From an uncultured Thiocystis sp. (GTDB taxonomy: Bacteria; Pseudomonadota; Gammaproteobacteria; Chromatiales; Chromatiaceae), in assembly GCF_903866365.1 (NCBI RefSeq), contig NZ_CAIPNF010000267.1, forward strand, positions 47,455 through 111,454: 64,000 nt of DNA, in the 5' to 3' direction. This document shows positions 18,761 through 32,587 of this stretch, one piece after another. Below the pieces are notes generated by a model, which saw only the letters and a program-made list of their open reading frames with translations, was not told where the DNA came from and ran no database searches. Position numbers and translations under genes: made by a program. The stretch's first letter is position 1. The number at the start of each line of letters is the position of its first letter.

Positions 18761-18823
18761 GGGGCACTCCGGTATTTCTGATTGGCGATTCGCGAACGCC
18801 GCGAGGACAGCGAGCGAAACCGG

Positions 18824-18844
18824 CCCCGTCTCGGCGACGGGGCT
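18824..18844 (-). terminator. Hairpin between DUF29 gene and pilU pair
   Basis: A perfect 8-bp stem GCCCCGTC/GACGGGGC with a 5-nt loop, downstream of the minus-strand DUF29 gene. A short CGGTTTC follows on the minus strand, so termination is plausible but the U-tract is weak. Confidence 0.4.
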
Positions 18845-18895
18845 CGGTCGTATGATAAGCCCCGGCGACGGATTTGTTGACTCAGGGCGCCGTGC

Positions 18896-19327
18896 TTAAC
18901 CAGGCCAGAAATCCGGATCGATCAGTTCGTCGAAGCCCCAGGGACAATCGCGTGGAAATGCCGTTTCGTCCAGGCCGGTTTCGCGGATCGCCATCAGGAT
19001 CGCATCGCCATAAGCATCGACGATCATTGTCGGCAGCTGCGATTTCAGGCTGGGATTATCCGCCAACAGACGCAACAGATCGCGGCGCTGGACCTTGATG
19101 GTGGCACGCCAGGAATTGCCGATCAAAGCCGGCTGGAAACGCCATTTCAGCAGGTGCATGAGCAGAATCGCAAGACGGCTGAAGAGTTCGCGTTTTTCGC
19201 GGCGGCCCATGCTCTCGATCTCCTCGGCAATCCGTTCGATGTCCACCGCGCCAAGGTCTCCGGCGCGCAGTAGAGCGGCCTGTCGATTGGTCCAGGCAAA
19301 GAAGTCGGATTCGTAGAGTGTCGTCAT
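18896..19327 (-). CDS. DUF29 family protein
   Basis: A 143-residue protein of the DUF29 family, which is abundant in cyanobacteria and purple sulfur bacteria and has no settled function. The family pattern is present: an N-terminal LYESDFFAWTNRQAALLR, then ERIAEEIESMGRREKREL, a basic LLMHLLKWRFQP helix region, and a C-terminal DCPWGFDELIDPDFWPG. The ATG at 19327 has GGAG 6 nt upstream; TTG 19348 or ATG 19339 are possible but less likely. It stands alone between the pilU pair and gltD. Confidence 0.75.
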   Translation of the reverse strand: MTTLYESDFFAWTNRQAALLRAGDLGAVDIERIAEEIESMGRREKRELFSRLAILLMHLLKWRFQPALIGNSWRATIKVQRRDLLRLLADNPSLKSQLPTMIVDAYGDAILMAIRETGLDETAFPRDCPWGFDELIDPDFWPG

Positions 19328-19371
19328 CACGATCTCCATCACGGTCAAGGTTCAACCTACATCCGGCATTT

Positions 19372-19476
19372 GGAACCACAAAGGCACAAAGGACGCGAAG
19401 AACAACAACGCCTTGCAGTACTGACGACCGTCATCGAGGCAAAACAATGCAATCCTTTGCGTTCTTTGCGGTTCAA
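19372..19476. repeat. Imperfect palindromic repeat (CACAAAGG / CCTTTGCG type)
   Basis: GAACCACAAAGGCACAAAGG at the left and TCCTTTGCGTTCTTTGCGGT at the right form an imperfect inverted repeat around a 60-bp spacer. This resembles dispersed intergenic repeats seen in many bacterial genomes. No coding potential was seen here. Confidence 0.4.
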
Positions 19477-19513
19477 CAGCTCTATTGAGGTTAAAGCGTA
19501 TGTCCAATTAACG

Positions 19514-19539
19514 CAAAGGCGGCCAGATAGCCGCCTTTG
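19514..19539 (-). terminator. Terminator hairpin after gltD
   Basis: A perfect 10-bp stem CAAAGGCGGC/GCCGCCTTTG with a 6-nt loop, 25 bp beyond the gltD stop codon. The flanking sequence is only mildly T-rich (GCGTTAATTGG on the minus strand). Confidence 0.6.
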
Positions 19540-19563
19540 GTCATCGCAGAAAACCCGCCGCCC

Positions 19564-21022
19564 CTATCGTGGCAGACCGGTTGTCCCCATCAGCCACTCG
19601 TCAACCGCGCGAGCGCATTGGCGGCCCTCGCGGATGGCCCAGACGACCAGCGACTGACCGCGGCGCATGTCGCCCGCGCTGAACACGCCATCGACCGAGG
19701 TGCGGTAGGCGTTCGGTCCATCCGTCACGCCCTTGACGTTGCCGCGCGCGTCCAGTTCCAATCCCGCCGCGGTCTTCAGTTCATCCAGCATGCCGGCATG
19801 CACGGGATGCATGAAACCCATCGCCAGCAGCACCAGATCGGCCTTGAGTTCGCCCTCGCTACCCGGAATCTCCTCCATCTTCCAGCGTCCCTCGGCGTCT
19901 TTCTCCCAGCGCACCAGGCAATACTGGAGCGCCACGACCCGACCCTCGGCATCGCCCCGGAAGCCCTTGGTCGCGACATTCCACATCCGCTCGCAACCCT
20001 CTTCCTGCGAACTGGAGGTGCGCATCCGGTTCGGCCAGTCGGGCCAGGTCAGCCCTTTGTTCTCTTTCACGGGCGGCCGATCGAGGATCTCGATCTGCGT
20101 GACCGAGCGGGCGCCGTGCCGGTTGGAGGTGCCGATGCAGTCCGACCCCGTGTCGCCGCCACCGATGACGACGACATGCTTGCCCTGGGCGCTGATGAAG
20201 TCACTGTCGGGCACCGGAGAGCCCTGGACCCGCTTGCTGTTACGGGTCAGGAAGTCCATCGCGAAATGCACCCCGGCGAGTTCGCGCCCCGGCACCGGCA
20301 GATCGCGCGGCTGCTCCGAACCGCCAGCAAGAACCACAGCGTCATAATCCGCGCGCAGTTTGCTGACTGGAATCTCGACGCCGATATGCGCGTTGGTATG
20401 GAACTCCACCCCCTCGGTGCGCATCTGCGCCATGCGGCGGTCGATCAGCGACTTGCTCAGCTTGAAGTCCGGGATGCCATAGCGCAGCAGTCCACCGATC
20501 CGATCGGCCTTCTCAAAGAGCGACACCTGATGACCGGCGCGCGCCAGTTGTTGGGCCGTCGCCAGCCCGGCCGGACCGGAGCCGACCACCGCCACCCGCT
20601 TGCCGGTGCGCCGCTCGGGGACTTGAGGCTTGATCCAGCCCTCGGCCCAGGCACGGTCGACGATGGCGCATTCGATGGTCTTGATGGTGACCGGCGTGTC
20701 GTCGATGTTCAGGGTACAGGCGGTCTCGCAGGGCGCGGGACAGATGCGTCCGGTGAACTCGGGGAAGTTATTGGTCGAGTGCAGCACCTCGATGGCGGCC
20801 TGCCAGTCGCCCCGATACACCAGATCGTTCCAGTCCGGAATGATGTTGTTGACCGGGCAGCCCTGATGACAGAACGGGATGCCGCAATCCATGCAGCGCG
20901 CGCCCTGTTCGCGCAATTCCGGCTCGGCGAGCGGAATCACGAACTCGTTGTAATGGACGACCCGGTCGGCGGCCGGCTGATAGCGCCGGTCGCGACGGTC
21001 GTATTCCATGAATCCGGTTGGC

Positions 21023-21030
<8 letters not shown>
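19564..21030 (-). CDS. gltD: Glutamate synthase (NADPH) small subunit GltD
   Basis: A 488-residue subunit that passes electrons from NADPH to the large subunit for glutamate synthesis from glutamine and 2-oxoglutarate. Visible: N-terminal Fe-S cysteines ([26 protein letters not shown]), an FAD-binding motif ([17 protein letters not shown]), an NADPH-binding motif ([13 protein letters not shown]) and the C-terminal FAD segment ([14 protein letters not shown]). Start ATG 21030 gives the usual [13 protein letters not shown] terminus and overlaps the end of gltB by 8 bp, so the subunits are translationally coupled. Confidence 0.96.
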
Positions 21031-25678
<4,648 letters not shown>

Positions 25679-25767
25679 CTCTGACCTCGTTGATACCTGG
25701 GTGTAAAAGGTCGCCAAGGATAACGCTTAAGCACGGGGCATACCACAGACGAGCCTGACTTTGCCAC

Positions 25768-25956
25768 TCAGTATTTCGGAGCAAGCCCCGCTTGTTTGCA
25801 GAGTTCATTTGCAGTGATGCGGTCGAGTTGCCTGTGTCTTTTGATCGGAATCACTTTTTTGCCATTCGTGAAAATCGAGTGGTTAGCACCTTCCCGCAGC
25901 AGGCTGAAACCATTCACTTCAAAATAGTCCACCAACTCACGCCGCTTGACCGACAA
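25768..25956 (-). CDS. hicA: HicA-family mRNA interferase toxin
   Basis: A 62-residue double-stranded-RNA-binding-fold toxin. It carries the HicA pattern: KRRELVDYFEVNGFSLLREG, the catalytic His in GANHSIF (H26), and a closing region with VIPIKRHRQLD and ANELCKQAGL. I place the start at TTG 25956, which overlaps the hicB stop and has GGAGA 6 nt upstream. The longer frame from ATG 26016 would lie largely inside hicB. Antitoxin-first order (hicB then hicA) is less common than hicAB but known. Confidence 0.78.
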   Translation of the reverse strand: MSVKRRELVDYFEVNGFSLLREGANHSIFTNGKKVIPIKRHRQLDRITANELCKQAGLAPKY

Positions 25957-26176
25957 GATCCGTCTCCACTGGCACTTGTTCGAGCAACGCGTTCCCAATG
26001 GGAATTTCCCGGCCAAGATCCCGATAGGTTAGTACCATCTCGCGCAGAGCATCGCGGAGCATCGCCCGGCATTCTTCGAGATCGTCACCTTCGGAGACCA
26101 CCTCCGGCCATTCGATCATCTGTCCCATGTATCCCTCGCCAAGACGCGTATATTTTGCCGTATAAGTTTGCAGCAT
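25937..26176 (-). CDS. hicB: HicB-family antitoxin
   Basis: A 79-residue partial-RNase-H-fold protein. The N-terminal HicB pattern is clear: YTAKYTRLGEGYMGQMIEWP, EVVSEGDDLEECRAMLRDAL and an EMVLTYRDLG helix. There is no obvious C-terminal ribbon-helix-helix or HTH domain, so autoregulation by DNA binding is uncertain. It overlaps hicA by 20 bp, as expected for a coupled toxin-antitoxin operon. Confidence 0.8.
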   Translation of the reverse strand: MLQTYTAKYTRLGEGYMGQMIEWPEVVSEGDDLEECRAMLRDALREMVLTYRDLGREIPIGNALLEQVPVETDLVGQAA

Positions 26177-26254
26177 TGCGGTTGACCCTGATGACCATTG
26201 AAGAACATTGGTGTAAGAAATGAAGCCGGCAGGACGGACCGGAAATCCGGGGTC

Positions 26255-26400
26255 TTAGAGTCTGTTTAAAAAGTTTTCCTAATGAGATTAAATGGTTGCG
26301 GTTACGCTCTCCACGCGTTTAAGGCACAAACTAGGTTTCCGTCGGTGCCATGTTCAGGAACCATATGTAATTCAATGAGAACTTTTTGAACAGACTCTTA
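26255..26400. mobile_element. MITE-like element with imperfect terminal inverted repeats and TTA target duplication
   Basis: A 140-bp non-coding element (26258-26397) with terminal repeats GAGTCTGTTTAAAAAGTT and (reverse complement) GAGTCTGTTCAAAAAGTT, one mismatch over the first 18 bp. A TTA triplet flanks both sides (26255-26257, 26398-26400). A 3-bp TNA duplication and GAG ends recall IS5/IS1031-group elements, so this could be a non-autonomous derivative. It lies between hicB and aroB. Confidence 0.6.
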
Positions 26401-26405
26401 GCGCG

Positions 26406-26448
26406 TGAAGCCGTTCGTAGTGAGGCCCTCGAACCAAGAACGGCTTCA
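26406..26448. repeat. Extragenic palindromic repeat (AAGCCGTTCG...CGAACGGCTT family)
   Basis: A perfect 11-bp stem TGAAGCCGTTC/GAACGGCTTCA with a 21-nt loop, directly next to the MITE-like element. A second family member is at 54971-55015 (AAGCCGTTCGTGGTGAG ... GAACGGCTTTA). Confidence 0.6.
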
Positions 26449-26524
26449 TCTCACCCTAATTCTGCTTTCCGGGCAGAAAAGGCGAAGCGGTCAGACTCCA
26501 CTGAGAATTGCTGGCCGCGCATGC

Positions 26525-27604
26525 TCAATGCCCCCAAGCGTGGAGCGTGGCACTCAACACATCGGGGTCGAAATCCCCGGTGACCGCACCCTCGCCAAGC
26601 TGGCGTAACAGCACCAGGCGCAGTTGACCGTTCAGCACCTTCTTATCCACCGCCATCAATTCCAGGAAACGCTCCGCGGAGACCTCGGGCGGCGGATCGA
26701 CGGGCAAACCCGCGCTTGCCACGAGCCGACGCACCCGTTCGAGGTCCGTGTCCGACAGCCAGCCCAGCCGCGCCGACAGATCCGCGGCCATGCACATGCC
26801 AACCGCGACCGCCTCGCCATGCAGCCATTGACCGTAGCCCATGCCGGTCTCGATGGCGTGGCCGAAGGTGTGACCGAAATTGAGCAGCGCGCGCTGACCG
26901 GCTTCCAGTTCGTCCGCGGCGACAATCTCCGCCTTGATCTCGCAGGAGCGCTGGATGACATGAGACAGTGCGTCCGGCTCCCGAGCGAGGACTTCCGACA
27001 GGTGCGCCTCCAGCCAATCCAGGAAGGCCGCGTCGCGGATGAAACCGTATTTGATGACCTCCGCCAGACCGGCGGACAATTCGCGCTGGGGCAGGGTTTC
27101 GAGGGTCGCGGTATCGGCGATCACGGCGCGCGGCTGATAAAAGGCGCCGATCATGTTTTTGCCGGCGGGGTGGTTGATCCCGGTCTTCCCCCCGACCGAT
27201 GAATCCACCTGGGCGAGCAGGGTCGTCGGCACCTGGATAAAGGCCACGCCGCGCTGATAACAAGCCGCCGCGAAACCGGCCATGTCGCCGACCACCCCGC
27301 CACCCAGGGCGATCAGCGTGCAGTCGCGTCCAAACCGGGCATCCAGCAGGGCGTCGAAAATCCGATTCCAGACATCGAGCGTCTTGTATTGCTCGCCATC
27401 GGGCAGGATCGCCTCGCGCACCTGATACTCGGTCAGGGCCTGCCGGAGACGCTCCAGGTAGAGCGGCGCCACCGTCTCGTTGGTGACGATCATCACCTGA
27501 GCGCCCTGGAGGTAGGGTCGATACCGCTCCGGATCCGACAGCAGGCCCGTCCCGATCTGGATGGGATAGGCGCGTGCCCCAAGGGCGACCGTGAGCGTTT
27601 TCAT
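26525..27604 (-). CDS. aroB: 3-dehydroquinate synthase AroB
   Basis: A 359-residue NAD- and Zn-dependent enzyme converting DAHP to 3-dehydroquinate, step two of the shikimate pathway. Family motifs: the NAD site [19 protein letters not shown], the active-site [12 protein letters not shown], and the metal-binding His residues in [10 protein letters not shown]. It lies 17 bp downstream of aroK in the conserved pilMNOPQ-aroK-aroB arrangement of gammaproteobacteria. Confidence 0.96.
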   Translation of the reverse strand: MKTLTVALGARAYPIQIGTGLLSDPERYRPYLQGAQVMIVTNETVAPLYLERLRQALTEYQVREAILPDGEQYKTLDVWNRIFDALLDARFGRDCTLIALGGGVVGDMAGFAAACYQRGVAFIQVPTTLLAQVDSSVGGKTGINHPAGKNMIGAFYQPRAVIADTATLETLPQRELSAGLAEVIKYGFIRDAAFLDWLEAHLSEVLAREPDALSHVIQRSCEIKAEIVAADELEAGQRALLNFGHTFGHAIETGMGYGQWLHGEAVAVGMCMAADLSARLGWLSDTDLERVRRLVASAGLPVDPPPEVSAERFLELMAVDKKVLNGQLRLVLLRQLGEGAVTGDFDPDVLSATLHAWGH

Positions 27605-27621
27605 GATTGCAATCTCCCCGT

Positions 27622-28146
27622 TCAGATCTCTTCGGAGGCGAGTCTGCGGCAGATTTCCTTGACCACCGAACTGGTACCCCGTTTCTCGGTGGAGACCACC
27701 ATGTCGGCGACCTGGCGATAGAGCGGTTCGCGCTCTTCCATGATCTCGCGTAGTTTGGCCAGCGGATCCTCGGTTTCAAGCAAGGGACGGTTGCGATCGC
27801 GGGCGGTGCGGGCGTATTGCTGCTCGGGGCTGCAATGCAGATAGATCACCACCCCTCGGGAAGAGAGGTTCTGACGATTCTCCGCGCTCAGGATCGCCCC
27901 GCCCCCGGTGGCCAGCACGATCCGTTCTTCGCTCACCAATTCCTCGATGACCTGACGCTCGCGGTTGCGAAAACCTTCCTCGCCCTCGAATTCAAAGATG
28001 GTCGGGATATCCACGCCGGTGCGGCGCTGAATCTCCTGATCGCTGTCCTTGAAGGTATACGACAGCGACTCGGAGAGTTGCCGACCGACGGTACTTTTGC
28101 CGGCGCCCATGGGGCCGACGATAAATATATTCTGTGCACGCATCAT
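27622..28146 (-). CDS. aroK: Shikimate kinase AroK
   Basis: A 174-residue P-loop kinase phosphorylating shikimate. Walker [10 protein letters not shown] near the N terminus, shikimate-binding [16 protein letters not shown] and ATGGGA motifs, and a lid with R residues ([10 protein letters not shown]). I chose ATG 28146 ([11 protein letters not shown]); ATG 28143 differs by one residue and the longer frame to 28197 lacks family support. Confidence 0.95.
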   Translation of the reverse strand: MMRAQNIFIVGPMGAGKSTVGRQLSESLSYTFKDSDQEIQRRTGVDIPTIFEFEGEEGFRNRERQVIEELVSEERIVLATGGGAILSAENRQNLSSRGVVIYLHCSPEQQYARTARDRNRPLLETEDPLAKLREIMEEREPLYRQVADMVVSTEKRGTSSVVKEICRRLASEEI

Positions 28147-28392
28147 AGCGAACGATATGCCAGATTTTCGGCACGCGAGCAAGGGTGCGGAGCCCATGTC
28201 CGCGCGCGTTGGATGGAGGGGCGGGCGTATCTAAGCCTGTCCAGCGACGGATGGATCGGGAGCGGCCGTCAAGGGGTCGCCACTTTGACCATTCTAGCGA
28301 CATTGATTCAATATGCGGTCGGCATAATCGAAAAAAACGCGCTCTTTTGAAATCGGAATCTTGGCATTCGCGGCGCGGAGCGCCGGAAAAGC

Positions 28393-28417
28393 CGTGACAC
28401 CGCTAAGCGGTGTCACG
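28393..28417 (-). terminator. Terminator after pilQ
   Basis: A perfect 11-bp stem CGTGACACCGC/GCGGTGTCACG with a 3-nt loop starting 5 bp past the pilQ stop, followed on the minus strand by GCTTTTCC. It probably ends the pilMNOPQ transcript. The remaining roughly 250 bp up to aroK hold no gene that I can see. Confidence 0.7.
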
Positions 28418-28421
28418 AGAA

Positions 28422-30782
28422 TCAACGTGCCGCAGCAACATCGCCCTTGAGGATCTTGGGTGTGACGAAGATCAGCAGTTCAGAATTATTGTCCTGACGC
28501 GCCTCCTGCTTAAACAAGCGACCAAGCACCGGAACGTCGCCGAGCCAGGGCACCTGCTCTTTCGTGAAGGATTTTTCGCGCTCGAAAACACCGCCTAACA
28601 CGACGGTTTCACCATTATCGACCAGTACATTCGTTTCCACTGCCCTGGTGTTAATCGGCGGCACACCTAATACGCTGTTCGTGTAATCCGGTGAATCCTT
28701 GTTCACCTTGAGATCCATAATAATCCGATCATCCGGCGTGATGTGAGGCGTCACGTCCAATTGAAGTACGGCCTCCTTAAAAGCCACTGTGGTATTCCCC
28801 TCGCCAGTGGCCTCCTGATAGGGGATCTCCGTTCCGACTTTGATTGTCGCCTGACTTTGGTCTGAGGTAATCACCCTGGGGCTTGAGATGATCTCGCCTC
28901 GACCCTCTCGCTGCATCGCTGACAGTTCCAGTTGAAGCAGGTAGGAGCCAACCTTGCCGAGCAGAAAATTCAGAGACCCGGATGGGGTGAAAATCGTATT
29001 CGCGGGCAAGTTCGTGATCAGTGTCTGATTACCTGCGGCATCGATCAGCCCAGAGTTATAGGGGGTTCCCGTGTCGGCATTGAGCCCGAATGGTCCTTTA
29101 TCGAAGCCGCCAACGGCGAGGCTTCCTGGCTGACCGCCGGCAATCAGCAATTCATTATTGTTGATCGAACCCATCGAGCCGGAGACACCAAAACGCACAC
29201 CCAGGTCACGAACGAAATCGTTGTTCGCGATCACAACTCGAGATTCGATCATGACTTGTCGTACGGGTACGTCGAGCAAACTGACGACGCGTCTGACTTC
29301 CTCAAGATTGGCTAATGTATCCTGAACGATCAAAGTGTTGGTCCGCGCGTCGAACGTCACAGATCCACGCGGCGACAAAATCCCCTGATTGGATCCGGAC
29401 GCACTGTTGGAGGCTTGCTGAACGCCAGAACCACGATTGGCGGAACCGGCCGTCGACCTAGAACCTCCCGCCCGGCTCACCTGTGCCGACATCGATTTCG
29501 AGGCTCCCTGCAAAACAGCGGCAATTTCCGAAGCCTTGGCATAATTGATTTGAATATACTCCGTGCGCAGCGGCGCAAGTTCCTCGACTTTTTGCAGCGA
29601 CTCCATCTGCAATTGTTCCTGCGCGGCAAGCTCCTGGGCAGGCGCGACGATGATGACATTGCCGGTCTGACGCATGGCCAAACCCTTGGTCTTGAGAATG
29701 ATGTCGAGCGCCTGATCCCAGGGGACATTCTTGAGCCGCAACGTGATGTTGCCCTGCACGCTATCGCTGGCGACCAGATTCATATCGGTAAAATCGGCGA
29801 GTACCTGAAGCACCGCCCGCACCTCGATGTCCTGAAAATTCAGGGACAACCGATCGCCTTCGTACACCACCTTCTGCCGCGCCATATCTTCCTTTTCGGT
29901 GGGCGTCAGAGGGCGGAAATCCAGGGTAAAGAGTTCGTCGGTCTGGTAGGCCATGTAGTCGAAATCGCCTTCGGTCTGAACCTCGACTTCGACATTGCGC
30001 CCGTTGGGACGGGATTCGATGGCGGTGACCGGCGTGGCGAAGTCCATGACATCGAGTCGGCGAAAGAGCCGTTGAGGGAGCGAGGTATCGTGGAGATCGA
30101 CAAAGACTCGGCTACCCTGTTCGCGCACCGCGACTCTGGTGTCCGAACTCGGCAGTCGGATGACAACCCGACCCTCGCCGCTGGCGCCGCGCCGAAAATC
30201 GACATCCCGTAACGCGGGTCCGGAAGCAGCGGACCGCGCGGGATGGGCGCGAGGGTTCCAAGCGGGCTGCGGTTGACTCGTCCGCGTCTCTGTCTGACTG
30301 GCGGCGGCTGGCGGCGTCTCGGGCGGCGCGCTGGCGACACTGCCTTGAGTGTTCACCTGAATGGTGACGCGATTGCCTGCCGTGCTGACCTCGTAAGGAA
30401 CCGAATCGGTCAGATTGAGTACTACACGGGTGCGGTCGCTCGCATCGACCGCGACCAAACTATGCACCGCACCCATGCCGATCGGAACCGACTTGCTGGC
30501 AAGCTTGCTGGTCACACCGGGGAAATCCAGCGCGATCCGCGCCGGCGACTCGGTCGAAAAGGTTTCGGGCGCGGCCACGGGTCCGGAGAGGATGAGCTGA
30601 ATCTCGACACGGTCGCCGGGGAGCGCGGCGAACTGAACATCCGTTAAATCGGCCGCCCCCGCTTGAGTGCCGATGACCAACAGGAGAATCGGAAGGCCGA
30701 GGGCATAGGCTCGCGCCGTCATGCGAGCGGACATGATGGGCCAGAGTCTGCCCCCCCGACCTCTGTGAAACAGGCTGATCAT
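28422..30782 (-). CDS. pilQ: Type IV pilus secretin PilQ
   Basis: A 786-residue outer-membrane secretin for pilus extrusion. It has a signal peptide (about 20-45, ending AGA), two AMIN domains that bind peptidoglycan (from about 45 and about 160), an N0/STN domain (LNFQDIEVRAVLQVLADFTD), an NolW-like domain with a Ser/Gly-rich insert (about 440-470), and the secretin core ending IFVTPKIL. GGAGG lies 8 nt before ATG 30782; the frame extends five codons upstream. Last gene of pilMNOPQ. Confidence 0.94.
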   Translation of the reverse strand: MISLFHRGRGGRLWPIMSARMTARAYALGLPILLLVIGTQAGAADLTDVQFAALPGDRVEIQLILSGPVAAPETFSTESPARIALDFPGVTSKLASKSVPIGMGAVHSLVAVDASDRTRVVLNLTDSVPYEVSTAGNRVTIQVNTQGSVASAPPETPPAAASQTETRTSQPQPAWNPRAHPARSAASGPALRDVDFRRGASGEGRVVIRLPSSDTRVAVREQGSRVFVDLHDTSLPQRLFRRLDVMDFATPVTAIESRPNGRNVEVEVQTEGDFDYMAYQTDELFTLDFRPLTPTEKEDMARQKVVYEGDRLSLNFQDIEVRAVLQVLADFTDMNLVASDSVQGNITLRLKNVPWDQALDIILKTKGLAMRQTGNVIIVAPAQELAAQEQLQMESLQKVEELAPLRTEYIQINYAKASEIAAVLQGASKSMSAQVSRAGGSRSTAGSANRGSGVQQASNSASGSNQGILSPRGSVTFDARTNTLIVQDTLANLEEVRRVVSLLDVPVRQVMIESRVVIANNDFVRDLGVRFGVSGSMGSINNNELLIAGGQPGSLAVGGFDKGPFGLNADTGTPYNSGLIDAAGNQTLITNLPANTIFTPSGSLNFLLGKVGSYLLQLELSAMQREGRGEIISSPRVITSDQSQATIKVGTEIPYQEATGEGNTTVAFKEAVLQLDVTPHITPDDRIIMDLKVNKDSPDYTNSVLGVPPINTRAVETNVLVDNGETVVLGGVFEREKSFTKEQVPWLGDVPVLGRLFKQEARQDNNSELLIFVTPKILKGDVAAAR

Positions 30783-30801
30783 CGGTCTTCCCTCCACGAA
30801 T

Positions 30802-31332
30802 TTATTGGGTCAGCGCAACCGTGGCCTGACGTTCCCGCCACTGGCCGGGCGCATCGGAGACGATTTCGGTCAGTTGGATGGCATCCTCGCCGATATTGGT
30901 GATCTGCCCATTGTTCATGCCCAGGTAATTCCCCACCGTTACGCGGTGAATAATGCCTTCCTTGGTTAGGATCAGTCCCCAGCGCATGTTGTCCTGATCG
31001 AGCGTGCCCACCATGCGCAGCGAGTCTAGCGGGACGCTCTCCAACTCCTCCTTGCGCCGATTGGGATTCGGCGCCAGACCGTTGTCCTCAATCACCGGTT
31101 CGGGCGGCATGGCTTGAGCGTCGGGAGTAAAGGGATCCCGACGTTCTCCCGGCACATACACGAAAGTTTCGATCGGTTTGATCTCTGGAAGCGGCTCGAT
31201 CGGGCTCGGAGGACGCGCATTGATCGACCGGGCGTAGGCTTCAAGTTCGCTCATCCCATTTCCGCCACAGCCGCTGATCGAGATGGACGACAGCGTCAGC
31301 AGGAAGATCGTCTCGATGCGATGGCGGTTCAT
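30802..31332 (-). CDS. pilP: Type IV pilus lipoprotein PilP
   Basis: A 176-residue inner-membrane lipoprotein with signal peptide and lipobox ISGC (C22). A proline-rich linker (ARPPSPIEPLPEIKP) leads to the beta domain (LDSLRMVGTLDQDN, WGLILTKEGIIHRVTVGNYL) that links PilNO to the PilQ secretin. Its start overlaps the pilO stop by 4 bp. Confidence 0.92.
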   Translation of the reverse strand: MNRHRIETIFLLTLSSISISGCGGNGMSELEAYARSINARPPSPIEPLPEIKPIETFVYVPGERRDPFTPDAQAMPPEPVIEDNGLAPNPNRRKEELESVPLDSLRMVGTLDQDNMRWGLILTKEGIIHRVTVGNYLGMNNGQITNIGEDAIQLTEIVSDAPGQWRERQATVALTQ

Positions 31333-31949
31333 GGTGCCGCCTCCTCGTCCAGATATCGATACGTCTTCACGGTTGCCTGAAGGGTCAGCTTGCTGTCCTC
31401 GGCGATAGATCGGGTGCCAGGCTTGGCGGCTTCGCCAGCGGTGATCTGCACGTCATGGACGGTGACGATGCGGGGCAGTGCCGCGAGACCGCTGATGAAA
31501 CGCCCAAAATCATGATACGTACCGGTCACGCGGATGCGGATGGGTAGCTCCGCGTAGAAGTCCTTGGTGCGTTCGTCTTCCGGCTGAAAGAGCTGGAATT
31601 CGAGCCCATTGGCGAGCCCGGTCTGGGAGACATCGACCAGCAGCGAGGCGACCTCGGTTTTGTTGGGGAGCTGACGCAGCATGGCGCCAAATGACTCCTG
31701 CATCTCCGCGAGCTGCTGACGATAGGCGTCCAGGTTGGCCGCTTTGCGCTGCTTGGTCTCGAAGCTGGCGCGCAGATCGCGCTCGGACGCCTGCGCCTGA
31801 TCGAGACGAGTAAGCTGATCCTGGGTGTCGAGATAATAGACGAGACCACCGAGTGCAAGGCAGGCGATCAGGATAATGATGGCCTTGACCGGGACGGGCC
31901 ATTCGCCAAAGTTGTTGACATCAAGCTGATTGAGTTCATTTAAGTCCAT
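31329..31949 (-). CDS. pilO: Type IV pilus assembly protein PilO
   Basis: A 206-residue bitopic protein: short cytoplasmic N terminus (LNELNQLDVNNFGEWP), one membrane helix (about 22-42), coiled coil (about 45-95) and a ferredoxin-like periplasmic domain (IRVTGTYHDFGRFISGLAAL). It forms heterodimers with PilN in the alignment subcomplex. Overlaps pilN by 10 bp. Confidence 0.93.
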   Translation of the reverse strand: MDLNELNQLDVNNFGEWPVPVKAIIILIACLALGGLVYYLDTQDQLTRLDQAQASERDLRASFETKQRKAANLDAYRQQLAEMQESFGAMLRQLPNKTEVASLLVDVSQTGLANGLEFQLFQPEDERTKDFYAELPIRIRVTGTYHDFGRFISGLAALPRIVTVHDVQITAGEAAKPGTRSIAEDSKLTLQATVKTYRYLDEEAAP

Positions 31950-32587
31950 GACCGAATGCTCTGCGGTGTGACATGGACAAGCTGCCGTCTGGCAGCTCCG
32001 ATTGTGGATGCGGATGCTTTCCCGTCATTTGCTTCAGACTCCGAACTCGGGCTGATCTGATCGAACGAGAGACGGAAATGACTGAGACCCGTGTCCGTCT
32101 TGTCTTTGTTTTCGATCAGCATGAGACGCGGCTTGCCGATCGACCGGGAGGCTTCGACCTTGCGCATGAAGGCGGACACGCGCGCGTTCGATTGGGCGCG
32201 ACCCTCGATGACAACCGAACGCCCAGTCTGTTCGATTTTCGTCAGATAAACGCCCTCGGGGATCGCCGTGACCAACTCGTCGAATAACCGGACGATTTCA
32301 GGACGGCTTTTTTGCAACTGCTGGATAATCTCCATGCGCGACAATAAGTCGGCCTTGGTCTTTTCCAGGTCCTGGATTTCCTTGATCTTGATATTCAGAC
32401 GAGCGATTTCCCTTTCGAGATACTGATTGCGCGATTGTTGACCACCGATTCTGTCTTCATAAAAAAGATGGACCAGGACCGCGGCGGCGAGAGTGAGACC
32501 GAGGGCGATGCCGCCGGCGATCAAAAACTCCTTCTGCCGTTGTTGACGCGCCGCTTCGCGCCAGGGAAGTAGATTGATCCGTGCCAC
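31940..32587 (-). CDS. pilN: Type IV pilus assembly protein PilN
   Basis: A 215-residue protein with the conserved N-terminal MARINLLPWRE motif that docks into PilM, one membrane helix (about 22-44), a coiled coil and a periplasmic domain (GVYLTKIEQTGRSVVIEGRA). The C-terminal 40 residues are longer than usual. Abuts pilM directly. Confidence 0.93.
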   Translation of the reverse strand: MARINLLPWREAARQQRQKEFLIAGGIALGLTLAAAVLVHLFYEDRIGGQQSRNQYLEREIARLNIKIKEIQDLEKTKADLLSRMEIIQQLQKSRPEIVRLFDELVTAIPEGVYLTKIEQTGRSVVIEGRAQSNARVSAFMRKVEASRSIGKPRLMLIENKDKTDTGLSHFRLSFDQISPSSESEANDGKASASTIGAARRQLVHVTPQSIRSWT

